From contig CACMAX010000009.1 in assembly GCA_902611845.1 (NCBI GenBank), forward strand, positions 1 through 52,627: DNA of 52,627 nucleotides. Direction: 5' to 3'. Origin of the DNA: an uncultured Pelagibacteraceae bacterium (GTDB taxonomy: Bacteria > Pseudomonadota > Alphaproteobacteria > Pelagibacterales > Pelagibacteraceae). Positions 42,920-52,282 of this stretch are shown piece by piece. The position numbers were made by a program, and so were the translations under genes. Within the stretch, counting starts at the first letter, position 1. Each line of letters starts with the position of its first letter. The notes beneath the pieces are model-generated. The model did not search any database. It was not told the origin of the DNA and saw only the letters and a program-made list of their open reading frames with translations.

Positions 42920-45297
42920 TAATTGAATGGTTTAATTTTAAGCAATAAAGAAGGCAAAAGTGTTAAAACCGAAATCATTGCAAGCAACATAGCAATCCCC
43001 GTGAATACACCAAAGTAAATTGTTGGTATAAAATTTGACATTACTAAAATTGAAAATCCAAATACTATTGTAATTGAAGTATTTAAAATAGCTTTTCCAA
43101 CTGTTGAATGACACAGTTTTAATGTCTTATTATAATTTTTTAATTTTGCATACTCCTCTTTAAATCTGTAAATATAATGAATACTATTATCTACCGCGAT
43201 ACCTATTGTTATTGCGGCAATTGTTATTGTCATCATATCAAGAGGAATTCCCAATAATCCAATTAAACCTAGTATAAAAAAGGCTGCTATAAAATTTGGC
43301 ACAACGCCTATTAAAGCTAATTTTAAATTTTTGAAAAGAATAACAAACATTATAAATATTCCAAGCATTACAAATCCAAGAGTTAAGATTTGAGATTTAA
43401 ATAAACTTTGCAATAGATTGTTAAAAAGAATTAATACACCTCCTAATTTGAATTCATCTTTTTTTAAATCTAATTTATTTTCAAGATCAGAATTTATTTT
43501 AATCAATAAATCATTTCTCCTCAGATCATCTAAGGAGTCTTTAATTCTTAAGCTTATTCTAGCTTCCGAGTCTTTTATTGATATATATGGATCAACAATT
43601 TCTTTTTTTATATTATCTGGTATCTTAGTGTACAAGACACCCATTTCTAATGAACCTAGCTCTTTATTGTTATTTAATTGAGTGGCAACGTCAATAATAG
43701 ATGAAAAGGAAAGCACTTTTCCAATTGGCTCCAAAGAGTCTAAATAGTTGTGAACTTTTTTTATCTTATCAATTTTGTCTTTAGTAAACCAATATTTTTC
43801 ATCATTCTCATCTTCATCACCCCAATCGTCTTCTTCATCCTCAGATTTTTGTTCATCATTATCTTGTTTTGGAAATTTTAAAATAACCTCAAGTGGTGTT
43901 GTACCACCTAATTTTTCATCTATAAGTTTCATTCCTTTATAAATTTCTGTATTTTTATCAAAATAATTTATAAAACTATTTTCTACTTCAAGTTTTGAAA
44001 TTCCCAATATACTTAAACATATAATTATTAAAGTTGTTCCTAATATTGTATTTTGATTTGAAATTGAAACGTTGCTGAAAAAATTAGTAATTTTACTATT
44101 TTTTTCCTCATTTAAAGCAACTTTATTAAAATTAAATAAATTAATTAATGTTGGCAATAAACTAAAAGTAATAAGAAATGAAATTATTAGACCAAAAGTC
44201 ATCATAAATCCAAAATCTATTATTGGTTTTATTTCACTAAACACTAGAGACAAGAAAGCAAATATAGTTGTCAAAGCTGTATATAAAATAGGCCAAAACA
44301 TTTTGCTTGTTGTTAAAGAAATAATTTTAAATTTATTTAACTTCGGAAATTGTTTTGAAAGCTGAAGATATCTTGTACTAATATGAATATTCATAGCCAT
44401 AGTTAGTATCAACATTAAAGCTATAAAATTTGATGATATAACGGTAACTTTCCACCCTAAGAGACCAAGAAGTCCTGTCATTATTATAACTGAAAAAAAA
44501 CAACTGCTTATAGGCACAATTATCCATATCAATCTTCTAAATACATACCAAAGAGTTGCAACAATAAATAAAAAAACTCCAAGTCCAAAAACAATTATGT
44601 CATTTTTAATAAAGGTCATCATGTCATCAGCAATCATAGGTATTCCACCTAAATGAATTTTGCTTGTTGAACTAAAATTTTTTATTACTTGCCTTATCTC
44701 TAAAATATTTTGATGATTTTGTTTTTTTAATTTATCTTTATATATCTCTTCGTCTTTTTTACTTTTAAAGTCTTGTATTTTATCTTTGGACTTTAAATAA
44801 ACTATAATACCAGATGTTTTACCATCTTCACTTATTACAAAATTCCTGAAAACTGGGCTATTCAATATTTCATTAAACCCTCTTTCTTTATCAATACCGT
44901 CCGATCTAAGTGTAGAGTAGTTTTGCAGTCTCTCTATTAACGGTTCATCGGAGCTGTTTAGTAAAGGAATATCTAATAGGGTGATTACACTATGCACCCA
45001 ATTAAGTTTTTTAATTTCTTTTTTTAATTTTATTAGGTTTTTGATAGAATTTTCTTCTATCATTCCCCCTTTTGGAGTGTATGTAAGAACTAAAAATTCT
45101 TTCGCACCGTATCTTTCGTTTATTTCGTTTAAATATTTTAAATCAGGATCACCTTCTATTAATAAAGTTTCAGATGATGCATCAAGTCTAAAATTTTTAG
45201 AATAATAGCCAAAAAAACATAAACAAATTAATAATAAAACTAAAATTAAATTAGGTTTTTTTAAAACAATATTTTGATATAATTTGGCTAACATCAA
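42919..45297 (-). CDS. RND/MMPL superfamily exporter (COG1033)
   Basis: A 792-residue protein with twelve predicted membrane helices, arranged 1+5+1+5 around two periplasmic domains (about 35-230 and 435-630). The motif GIAVDNSIHYIYRF near 699-712 holds the membrane Asp typical of proton-driven RND carriers; the first half has MNIHISTRYL at the same place. An acidic insertion (about 478-500, mostly Asp/Glu) sits in the second periplasmic domain. Relatives move hopanoids or other lipids; substrate unknown. It starts just after dnaB and overlaps cvpA by 1 nt. Confidence 0.88.
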   Translation of the reverse strand: MMLAKLYQNIVLKKPNLILVLLLICLCFFGYYSKNFRLDASSETLLIEGDPDLKYLNEINERYGAKEFLVLTYTPKGGMIEENSIKNLIKLKKEIKKLNWVHSVITLLDIPLLNSSDEPLIERLQNYSTLRSDGIDKERGFNEILNSPVFRNFVISEDGKTSGIIVYLKSKDKIQDFKSKKDEEIYKDKLKKQNHQNILEIRQVIKNFSSTSKIHLGGIPMIADDMMTFIKNDIIVFGLGVFLFIVATLWYVFRRLIWIIVPISSCFFSVIIMTGLLGLLGWKVTVISSNFIALMLILTMAMNIHISTRYLQLSKQFPKLNKFKIISLTTSKMFWPILYTALTTIFAFLSLVFSEIKPIIDFGFMMTFGLIISFLITFSLLPTLINLFNFNKVALNEEKNSKITNFFSNVSISNQNTILGTTLIIICLSILGISKLEVENSFINYFDKNTEIYKGMKLIDEKLGGTTPLEVILKFPKQDNDEQKSEDEEDDWGDEDENDEKYWFTKDKIDKIKKVHNYLDSLEPIGKVLSFSSIIDVATQLNNNKELGSLEMGVLYTKIPDNIKKEIVDPYISIKDSEARISLRIKDSLDDLRRNDLLIKINSDLENKLDLKKDEFKLGGVLILFNNLLQSLFKSQILTLGFVMLGIFIMFVILFKNLKLALIGVVPNFIAAFFILGLIGLLGIPLDMMTITIAAITIGIAVDNSIHYIYRFKEEYAKLKNYNKTLKLCHSTVGKAILNTSITIVFGFSILVMSNFIPTIYFGVFTGIAMLLAMISVLTLLPSLLLKIKPFN

Positions 45298-45319
45298 CTA
45301 TTAGCTTTTATAATTTAAT

Positions 45320-46735
45320 TTAATTATTTTGAATATCCTTAAATTTGGTAAACATTGCCTCAAATTCAAGCATAACATTACCAGTTGGACCATGTCTTTG
45401 TTTTTGAATAATCAACTCAGCTAAATGTGAGACTTCGTTCATTTTTGCTTGCCATTCTGCGTGCTCCACCGTCGCTGGTCTGGGCTCTTTTCCCTGTAAA
45501 TAGTATGCCTCTCTATAAACAAACATTACAACATCTGCGTCTTGTTCTATCGAACCAGATTCTCTCAAATCGGATAATTGCGGTTTTTTATCATCTCTTT
45601 GCTCTACCGCTCTCGAAAGTTGAGAGAGAGCTAATACTGGAACTGCTAATTCTTTAGCCAAAGCTTTTAAACCCTGAGTTATTTCAGATATCTCTTGAAC
45701 TCTACCATTATTAGAATTAGAGGCTCTCATCAATTGTATGTAGTCAATCACGACCATATTAAGACCGTACAACCTTTTAATTCTTCGTGCTCTATTGCTT
45801 AATGCTGCAATAGTAATAGCCGGTGTTTCATCAATGTATAAAGGTAGTTCAGATATATCTTTTGAGGTTTCTATAAATTTATCAAATTGTTCTTCTGAAA
45901 TTTTGCCTCTTCTTATATCATTTGATTTTATCCTAGATTGTTCAGCTAAAATCCTTGTTGAAAGTTGTTCTGATGACATTTCAAGTGAAAAAAAAGCTAT
46001 TGAACCTTTTTCTCCATTATCTTGGATTTTTTTTGCTGCATTAAATGCAATATTAGTAGCTAGTGCTGTTTTACCCATAGACGGTCTTCCAGCAATTATT
46101 ACCAGATCAGATTTATGCAAACCACCAAGTCTGTCATCTAAATCTTTTAAACCGGTTGGTACTCCTACGATTCCCTCTTCATTTTTATATGCATTTGACG
46201 CCATTTCAATTGTTTGCCTCATAGCTTCATCAAATTTTATTAGAGATGAGCTAAAAGATCCTTTTTCAGCAAGATCAAAAAGAGATTTTTCATAATTTTC
46301 GATTATTTTCTGTCCATCAGTATTTAAATCATTGAGTTTTGCTTGATCAATAATTTCCCCAGATATTTTTATTAATTCTCTTTTTACATATAAATCAAAA
46401 ATAAGCTTTGAGTACTCTATTGCCTGTCTTGATGATGTAGAAAATTTTGTAATTTTTACTAAATATTCAGGAATGTTTAAATCATCTTTCTCTTTTTCAA
46501 AATAATTTTTCAAAGTTATTGGATTAGCTAAAAGTCCTCCATAAATTAGTTTTTCCAAGGCTTCAAAAATTTTTTTATGAATAGGATCGTAGAAATTTTT
46601 ATTTGAAATTATCAAGCTAACTTCATCAAAAATTTCGTTAGTCAACAAAATTGATCCAATCACAGATTGTTCTGCTTCTATATTATTAGGCAACTCTTCA
46701 GACTTATTATTTATAATATTTAATGATTGGGACAT
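45320..46735 (-). CDS. dnaB: Replicative DNA helicase DnaB
   Basis: Hexameric helicase that unwinds DNA at the fork. Of 471 residues: N-terminal domain NIEAEQSVIGSILL (about 18-31), linker, then the RecA-like domain with Walker A GRPSMGKTALA (about 217-227), Walker B MVVIDYIQLM and SQLSRAVEQRDDKKPQLSDLRESGSIEQDADVV. It is 70 nt downstream of rplI, as in many bacteria, where rpsF-rpsR-rplI-dnaB is a unit. Confidence 0.96.
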   Translation of the reverse strand: MSQSLNIINNKSEELPNNIEAEQSVIGSILLTNEIFDEVSLIISNKNFYDPIHKKIFEALEKLIYGGLLANPITLKNYFEKEKDDLNIPEYLVKITKFSTSSRQAIEYSKLIFDLYVKRELIKISGEIIDQAKLNDLNTDGQKIIENYEKSLFDLAEKGSFSSSLIKFDEAMRQTIEMASNAYKNEEGIVGVPTGLKDLDDRLGGLHKSDLVIIAGRPSMGKTALATNIAFNAAKKIQDNGEKGSIAFFSLEMSSEQLSTRILAEQSRIKSNDIRRGKISEEQFDKFIETSKDISELPLYIDETPAITIAALSNRARRIKRLYGLNMVVIDYIQLMRASNSNNGRVQEISEITQGLKALAKELAVPVLALSQLSRAVEQRDDKKPQLSDLRESGSIEQDADVVMFVYREAYYLQGKEPRPATVEHAEWQAKMNEVSHLAELIIQKQRHGPTGNVMLEFEAMFTKFKDIQNN

Positions 46736-46805
46736 TAGATATATTAATTATATTATGATTTAATAACAAAGAGAATTATAAGTTGGGGAAAAAAATGTAT
46801 AATTT

Positions 46806-47261
46806 TTAGTTTTCTTCTTGTGCTACAACATTAATTTTAATTTTACTTTGAACTTCTGAGTGTAAGTTTAAAATTACATCAAACAATCCTAAAGTTTTAA
46901 TTTCTTTTGATAGTTGTATCATTGACGGATTAATATCTATATTTTGCTGCTCTTTTATAATCTTAGATATTTCTGTTGGTTTAACTGAGCCATACAATTC
47001 TTTATTTTCTGTACTTAATTTTTTAATTGTAAACTCTTTATTGTTTAATTTACTTTCAATCTCTTTTGCATTAGCTTTTTTTTCTTGATCTTTCTTTCCT
47101 AACTCTGCTTTTATTTTTTCAACTTCTTTAATATTTTCTTTAGATGCAAAAAGTGCTTTCTTTTTAGAAATCAAGAAGTTTCTAGCGAAACCTCTTTTCA
47201 CATCAATTACTTCACCTATTGAACCTACTTTTCTAACATTTTCTAATAGTATAATTTTCAT
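46806..47261 (-). CDS. rplI: 50S ribosomal protein L9
   Basis: A 151-residue L9 that starts MKIILLENVRKVGSIGEVIDVKRGFARNFL (KxGxxGdvvxVkxGYaRNfLip family signature), with a Lys-rich helix to residue 76 or so and the C-terminal domain. Two nucleotides after rpsR on the same strand. The Lys/Glu-rich linker is the long helix that joins the two lobes of L9. Confidence 0.95.
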   Translation of the reverse strand: MKIILLENVRKVGSIGEVIDVKRGFARNFLISKKKALFASKENIKEVEKIKAELGKKDQEKKANAKEIESKLNNKEFTIKKLSTENKELYGSVKPTEISKIIKEQQNIDINPSMIQLSKEIKTLGLFDVILNLHSEVQSKIKINVVAQEEN

Positions 47262-47263
47262 AA

Positions 47264-47533
47264 TTATATTAGCGCTAAATTTCTAGCTCTTTTAATTGAT
47301 AATGACAAATCTCTTTGTTTTTTTTGACTTACAGATGTAATTCTAGAAGGTAATATTTTTCCATTTTCTGATATGTATCTCTTTAATAATTTAACATTTT
47401 TATAGTCTATAACTGGGGCACCTTTTCCAGATAGTGGACATTTTTTCTTAAATTTATACTTTTGATTTTGGAAAACACTAAGTTTTGAAAAATTATTTTG
47501 TGTATTCTTTTTTTTTACGTTTCTTTTCTTCAT
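47264..47533 (-). CDS. rpsR: 30S ribosomal protein S18
   Basis: An 89-residue S18. The conserved core is [19 protein letters not shown], then [19 protein letters not shown] and the basic end [10 protein letters not shown]. The N-terminus is an extra Lys/Asn-rich tail of about 30 residues. It follows rpsF by 8 nt and pairs with S6 in the 30S platform. Confidence 0.95.
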   Translation of the reverse strand: MKKRNVKKKNTQNNFSKLSVFQNQKYKFKKKCPLSGKGAPVIDYKNVKLLKRYISENGKILPSRITSVSQKKQRDLSLSIKRARNLALI

Positions 47534-47541
47534 GACCTAAT

Positions 47542-47880
47542 TTACTTTTTAAAGTTTTCCTCACTTTTTTTAAAATAGTCTGTTTCAAGATCTAATTTTT
47601 TCATTTTCACGGTTAGATATCTTAATAAATTCTTATCAATTTTTTCTGTTTTTTCCAATTCTCTTATAGTTGTGCCATCTCCCTCAATTTTAAAGTGTAG
47701 ATAATTCCCTTTCTTATTTTTTTTAATTAAATAAGAAAGATGCATTAATCCCCAACTTTCAAATTTTAAAATACTACCATTATTATTCTCTATTAGTTTT
47801 GTATACTTTTCTTGTAACTGCTTGATTTGCGCAGGAGAAGTATCTTGTCTTGCAATTATAGTGTGTTCGTAAAAGTTCAT
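47542..47880 (-). CDS. rpsF: 30S ribosomal protein S6
   Basis: The S6 sequence begins MNFYEHTIIARQDTSPAQIK at an ATG at 47880, giving 112 residues. An upstream ATG at 47931 in the same frame would add 17 unlike residues and is rejected. Motifs include NGSILKFESWGLMHLSYLIKKNKKGNYLHF, typical of S6 with its RNA-binding Lys cluster. It heads the rpsF-rpsR-rplI group and is divergent from fabD. Confidence 0.94.
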   Translation of the reverse strand: MNFYEHTIIARQDTSPAQIKQLQEKYTKLIENNNGSILKFESWGLMHLSYLIKKNKKGNYLHFKIEGDGTTIRELEKTEKIDKNLLRYLTVKMKKLDLETDYFKKSEENFKK

Positions 47881-47963
47881 ATAATTTTCTAGAAAAACTG
47901 AGGATATACTATTATAAATTTTTAAATACAATATAAAAAAAAGCTTAATTTATAAACATTTAT

Positions 47964-48893
47964 ATGTTTTCTATAATTTTTCCTGGCCAAGGATCCCAGA
48001 TTGTTGGGATGGCAAAAGAATTTTACAATAATTATCAATACGTAAAAGAATATTTCTCAATAGCAGATGAATTATTAAACAAAAATTTAAGCAAAATTGT
48101 TCTCGATGGACCAAAAGAAGATTTAGATCTTACTGAAATTACGCAACCTGCAATATTTTTAGTTAGTTACTCTATTTTTAAGGTAATAGAAAATGAAACT
48201 AACTTTAAAATAAAAAATGCAAAATTCTATGCAGGACATTCACTTGGAGAATATTCAGCTTTATGCTGTGCAAATTCATTGACTTTTCATAAAACTATTG
48301 AATTGTTAAAATATAGAGGAAAAGCTATGCAAGAAGCTGTACCACAAGGACAAGGTGGAATGATAGCTATACTTGGATCAGATATTAATACAATAAAAAG
48401 TATAATTGAAAATAACAGAGAAATATTTCAATGTTTTATTGCTAACGATAATTCTGTTGGCCAAATTGTTGTCAGTGCAAAATTAAATTCATTAAAATTA
48501 TTTAGTAATGAATTGAAAAAACAAAATATTAAATTTGTAAATCTTACAGTTAGCGCTCCTTTTCATTGCCCTTTGATGAAGAAGGCTACAGATGATATGA
48601 GAAAAAGAATTTTGGAAACAGATTTTAATGATCCAAATTTAAATATAATTTCAAATGTAACAGCTAAACCAACAAATAAATCTGAAGAAATAAAAAAATT
48701 ATTAATTGAGCAAATTGAGAAGCCAGTTAGGTGGAGAGAGAGTATAATTTATATGATAAATTCAGGTATTGATAGATTTATTGAAATAGGACCTGGCAAA
48801 GTACTATCGGGATTAGTCAAAAGAATTGATAGAAATATAAAATTAAATCAAGTAAATAATTTAAAAGACTTAAATAATATTGAAAATGATTAA
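47964..48893 (+). CDS. fabD: Malonyl-CoA:ACP transacylase
   Basis: Loads malonate onto ACP. The 309-residue protein begins IIFPGQGSQIVGMAK and has the catalytic pair S93 in GHSLGEYSAL and H201 in APFHCPLM, the same numbers as in E. coli. Basic GQGGMIAILG strand present. It begins an operon with fabG, then acpP; the 83-nt spacer upstream is shared with rpsF. Confidence 0.95.
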   Translation: MFSIIFPGQGSQIVGMAKEFYNNYQYVKEYFSIADELLNKNLSKIVLDGPKEDLDLTEITQPAIFLVSYSIFKVIENETNFKIKNAKFYAGHSLGEYSALCCANSLTFHKTIELLKYRGKAMQEAVPQGQGGMIAILGSDINTIKSIIENNREIFQCFIANDNSVGQIVVSAKLNSLKLFSNELKKQNIKFVNLTVSAPFHCPLMKKATDDMRKRILETDFNDPNLNIISNVTAKPTNKSEEIKKLLIEQIEKPVRWRESIIYMINSGIDRFIEIGPGKVLSGLVKRIDRNIKLNQVNNLKDLNNIEND

Positions 48894-49623
48894 TTTAAAA
48901 AATTTAAATATAATTTTAACTGGTGCTACTGGTGGAATAGGTAGTGCAATACTTGACAAACTATATGAATGTGATTCTAACATAATTGCAACCGGTACAA
49001 ACGAAGATAAATTAAACATACTTAAAAATAAGTATTCTAATATAAATGTAAAAAAATTTGATATTTCAGATCATCCTTCAATAGAGACATTTATAAACGA
49101 GTGTAACGAAATTTTTCAAAATAAAATTGATGTTTTGATTAATAATGCTGGTGTAACAGCAGACAATATAACTATAAGGATGAAAGATGAAGAGTGGAAT
49201 AAAGTGATAAATCTTAATTTAACTTCAACTTTTTTATTAAGTAAGAATGTAATTAAAAAAATGTTAAAAAATAAAAATGGTAAAATTATTAATATTACAT
49301 CGATAGTTGGACATACAGGAAATATTGGGCAAGCAAATTATGCAGCATCCAAAGCCGGTCTAATTGGAATGTCTAAAAGTCTTGCTTTAGAATATGGAAA
49401 AAAAAATATTAAGATCAACTGCATATCACCTGGATTTATAAAGTCTGAAATGACAGATAAAATTAGTGATAGCTTTAAAAAAATACTTGAGGATAAAATA
49501 TCTTTAGAAAGATTTGGAATGCCCGAAGATGTTGCTAATGCAGTAGTATTTTTATCTTCTGGTTTGTCGGATTATATAACGGGAGAAACATTGCATGTTA
49601 ATGGAGGTATGTATTTTAGTTGA
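48886..49623 (+). CDS. fabG: 3-oxoacyl-ACP reductase
   Basis: NADPH-dependent reductase of the fatty acid elongation cycle. Cofactor motif TGATGGIGSAI, catalytic Ser in NITSIVG, YAASKAG, and NNAGVT. Start at ATG 48886 gives 245 residues and an 8-nt overlap with fabD; an in-frame TTG at 48880 would add two residues. The C-terminus DYITGETLHVNGGMYF is standard for FabG. Confidence 0.94.
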   Translation: MINLKNLNIILTGATGGIGSAILDKLYECDSNIIATGTNEDKLNILKNKYSNINVKKFDISDHPSIETFINECNEIFQNKIDVLINNAGVTADNITIRMKDEEWNKVINLNLTSTFLLSKNVIKKMLKNKNGKIINITSIVGHTGNIGQANYAASKAGLIGMSKSLALEYGKKNIKINCISPGFIKSEMTDKISDSFKKILEDKISLERFGMPEDVANAVVFLSSGLSDYITGETLHVNGGMYFS

Positions 49624-49647
49624 CAAAATAATATAAATATTTATTAA
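49620..49647 (+). promoter_or_regulatory. Putative acpP promoter
   Basis: A perfect -35 box TTGACA at 49620-49625, overlapping the fabG stop, is followed after 16 nt by TATTAA (49642-49647) as -10. Transcription would start near 49654, ahead of AAGGA (49662-49666) and the acpP ATG. A separate promoter fits the very high expression usual for ACP. Confidence 0.5.
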
Positions 49648-49670
49648 CAATTTTAATTAAAAAGGAAATT

Positions 49671-49910
49671 ATGTCAGAAGATATTTCAAATAAAGTAAAA
49701 AAAATAGTTGCAGATCACCTTGGTATTGATGAAGCTAAAGTTACAGAGGAATCAAGTTTTATAGATGACCTAGGAGCTGACAGTTTAGACACAGTTGAAT
49801 TAGTTATGGCTTTCGAGGAGGAATTTGGATCAGAAATTTCAGATAGTGATGCAGAAAAAATTTTAACTGTTGGTGACGCTGTTAAGTTTATTGAAAATAA
49901 AGCAAATTAA
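49671..49910 (+). CDS. acpP: Acyl carrier protein
   Basis: A 79-residue acidic protein with the phosphopantetheine attachment site S38 in [18 protein letters not shown]. Carries the growing acyl chain. A good ribosome binding site (AAGGAAA) precedes the ATG. The next gene is gmk after 12 nt; the usual fabF is not present here. Confidence 0.97.
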   Translation: MSEDISNKVKKIVADHLGIDEAKVTEESSFIDDLGADSLDTVELVMAFEEEFGSEISDSDAEKILTVGDAVKFIENKAN

Positions 49911-49922
49911 ATTTTATAATTA

Positions 49923-50543
49923 ATGTCCAGCTTTAAAAAAGGTGGAATGTTTGTACTATCCTCACCTTCTGGTGCAGGAAAAACTACACTAGTAAAAAAA
50001 ATATCAAAAAATAGAAATTTTATAACTTCAATTTCACATACAACTAGGCATCCAAGACCTAACGAAAAAAATGGAAAAGACTATCACTTTACTTCTAAAA
50101 ATATTTTTAAAAAATTGATAAAAAAAAAAGAATTTTTAGAGCATGCGAAAGTTTTTAACAATTATTATGGCTCTTCAAAAAATTTAGTGTTCCAACAACT
50201 CAAAAAAGGAAAAAATGTTTTATTTGATATTGATTGGCAAGGCACAAGACAAATAAGAAATAAAAAATTAAATTGTAAACTATTAACAATTTATATTTTA
50301 CCTCCATCAAAAGAAGAACTCTTAAAAAGATTAATAAAGAGAGAGAAAAAAAATATGAAAACTGTAAAAAAAAGAATGAAAGAATTTAAAAAAGATTTAT
50401 CTAGATGGATTGAATATGATTATGTTGTAATTAATGATGATTTAAAAAAATGTTATGACAAAATAATGTATGCAATTAATACTAATAAAAAAATTTATAA
50501 TCGAAATTTTATAAAAAAACACATTGAAAAACTATTAAATTAG
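49923..50543 (+). CDS. gmk: Guanylate kinase
   Basis: Phosphorylates GMP to GDP. The 206-residue protein has the P-loop SSPSGAGKTTL (13-23), the GMP-binding SHTTRHPRPNE and KDYHFTS segments, and DIDWQG. It is the next enzyme after GuaA in guanine nucleotide formation. It sits 12 nt after acpP and its end overlaps rsmA (convergent) by 9 nt. The C-terminal helix is unusually rich in Lys and Asn. Confidence 0.95.
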   Translation: MSSFKKGGMFVLSSPSGAGKTTLVKKISKNRNFITSISHTTRHPRPNEKNGKDYHFTSKNIFKKLIKKKEFLEHAKVFNNYYGSSKNLVFQQLKKGKNVLFDIDWQGTRQIRNKKLNCKLLTIYILPPSKEELLKRLIKREKKNMKTVKKRMKEFKKDLSRWIEYDYVVINDDLKKCYDKIMYAINTNKKIYNRNFIKKHIEKLLN

Positions 50544-51317
50544 ATTTTCATATAATTTACAAATTTCCAAAAATTGTTTTTCGGTAATATTTTGTGGTCT
50601 TGAATTTAGGTTGATATTTATTTTTTTTGCAATATTTTCATAATCTTTAAAAAGTAATTTCATCGGTTTTTTAATCATTTTTCTTCTATGATTAAAAAAA
50701 ATATTAGTTACATGTTCAAGATTTTTGACTTTATTTAAAATTAATATATTTGATTTAGGTATTAAAGTTACTAATGAACTCCAAACTTTCGGCATAGGAT
50801 AAAAACAGTTTGGAGAAATGTCAAAAACTTTTAATCTATTTGTTTTCCACGAAGTCAAAATAGTTAATCTCCCATAACTTTTAGTATTTTCCTCAGCTAC
50901 AATTCTGTCCGCAACTTCTTTTTGAAATACAAAAATAAATTTTTTATATTTTTTATCTAAATGATCTTGTTTAATAAAAGATGTTAAAATTTTTGTTGAT
51001 ATGTTATAAGGTAAGTTTCCAAATACTTTTAAAGGTTCATTAATTTTAAGTTCATCAAAACATTCTAAAATATCTTTATTAATAACTTTTATTTTATTTT
51101 TAAATTTATCTACTAATTTGAGGGATAAATTTTTATCCTTCTCAATTACAATTAAATGTTTAGGATTTTTTTTTAATATTAGTTCTGTAAGATTACCAGT
51201 TCCAGGTCCTATTTCCAAAATTGTATCATTTTTGTTTATATCCCCAGCATTTACAATCTCTGAAAGAATATTTTTGTCATTTAAAAAATTTTGTCCTAAA
51301 CTTTTTTTAGGTTTCAT
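50535..51317 (-). CDS. rsmA: 16S rRNA dimethyladenosine transferase (KsgA)
   Basis: Dimethylates A1518 and A1519 of 16S rRNA. The 260-residue protein has KKSLGQNFLNDKNIL at the start, SAM motif EIGPGTGNLTELIL, VFGNLPYNISTKIL (catalytic NLPY) and FQKEVADRIVAEENTKSYGRLT. Two nucleotides separate it from pdxA on the same strand, the usual surA-pdxA-rsmA order. Confidence 0.95.
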   Translation of the reverse strand: MKPKKSLGQNFLNDKNILSEIVNAGDINKNDTILEIGPGTGNLTELILKKNPKHLIVIEKDKNLSLKLVDKFKNKIKVINKDILECFDELKINEPLKVFGNLPYNISTKILTSFIKQDHLDKKYKKFIFVFQKEVADRIVAEENTKSYGRLTILTSWKTNRLKVFDISPNCFYPMPKVWSSLVTLIPKSNILILNKVKNLEHVTNIFFNHRRKMIKKPMKLLFKDYENIAKKININLNSRPQNITEKQFLEICKLYENLI

Positions 51318-51319
51318 AA

Positions 51320-52282
51320 TTATTTTAAATTCTCTATAAATTTCATTGCGTAAACAAAAGATGAGGGGTCTGATTTGTTTTTTCCTAACATTTTTGAATT
51401 TGGACCATGATCAGGTGTTATTCTAATAAATGGAAGTCCAATTGTGATGTTTATAGCTTTAAAATTGTAAATAGTTTTTATGGGAGTTAGAACTTGATCG
51501 TGATACATGCCTAAAATTACATCATAATAATTAATGTTTTTTTTTATAAAAAAAGTATCTGCTGGGTAAGGTCCATCAACAATTATATCTTTTTTTTTTA
51601 GCCTTTTGATTGAGGGAATAATTATATTTTTTTCCTCACTAAATTTATCAATTGTCTCACAATGTGGATTAAGACCTAAAACAGCTAATTTAATTTTTTT
51701 TCTTAAATATTTTTTATAAAAATTATTAATTTGAACTATATTTTTTGTTATTTTACTTTGGTTAATTCTTTTTGAAACATACTTTATTGGTATGTGAGTA
51801 GTTAAAGGTGATACAGATAGTTTATTATTGTATATAAGCATAACCTCATTTCTAGACCTTGTTTTTTTTGATAAATATTCTGTGATGCCTAAATACCTTC
51901 TGTTTAAAAAATTTGTTTTTGAAATAGGACCGTTAATTAATATAGCTTTATCTTTGTAATCTTTTAGAATATCAAGAGACTTTTTAAAACAATTTTCAAT
52001 ATATTTATTTGAATAATTCGAGATTTTATTAAAAACTTTTTTATGTTTAAATTTAATATTAATAATATTTACTATATTATTTTTTGCATAATTTATATCA
52101 CTAATTTCGTGTAAAGGAAACGAGTGCCTTAATTTTTTTAGTTGTTTATTTAAAAGACTTAAATTTCCTATTAATATTATTTTTTTTTTTAAATTTTTTT
52201 TATTTTTAAAATATTTTCCAAGGATCTCAGAAAAAGTACTATATGGTTCACCAAGAACTATTAAAATATATTCAATATTCAT
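51320..52282 (-). CDS. pdxA: 4-hydroxythreonine-4-phosphate dehydrogenase
   Basis: Step in pyridoxal phosphate synthesis. The 320-residue protein has the family end ITIGLPFIRITPDHGP and the metal-binding GMYHDQVLTPIK. The N-terminal half is diverged and Lys/Asn-rich. It overlaps surA by 11 nt. PLP is needed by GcvP and threonine aldolase in the same window. The start ATG at 52282 is the only good one. Confidence 0.9.
   Translation of the reverse strand: MNIEYILIVLGEPYSTFSEILGKYFKNKKNLKKKIILIGNLSLLNKQLKKLRHSFPLHEISDINYAKNNIVNIINIKFKHKKVFNKISNYSNKYIENCFKKSLDILKDYKDKAILINGPISKTNFLNRRYLGITEYLSKKTRSRNEVMLIYNNKLSVSPLTTHIPIKYVSKRINQSKITKNIVQINNFYKKYLRKKIKLAVLGLNPHCETIDKFSEEKNIIIPSIKRLKKKDIIVDGPYPADTFFIKKNINYYDVILGMYHDQVLTPIKTIYNFKAINITIGLPFIRITPDHGPNSKMLGKNKSDPSSFVYAMKFIENLK

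Noticed and set aside
45795..46295. Forward frame of 166 residues inside dnaB
   Set aside because: It lies wholly antisense to the conserved dnaB helicase domain and shows only low-complexity mirrored sequence.
46736..46805. Hairpin between rplI and dnaB (AATTATA/TATAATT)
   Set aside because: Only 7 bp of A+T with a long loop, expected by chance in this composition.
47881..47931. N-terminal extension of rpsF to an ATG at 47931
   Set aside because: S6 proteins start at MNFYEHTII; the extra 17 residues are unlike the family.
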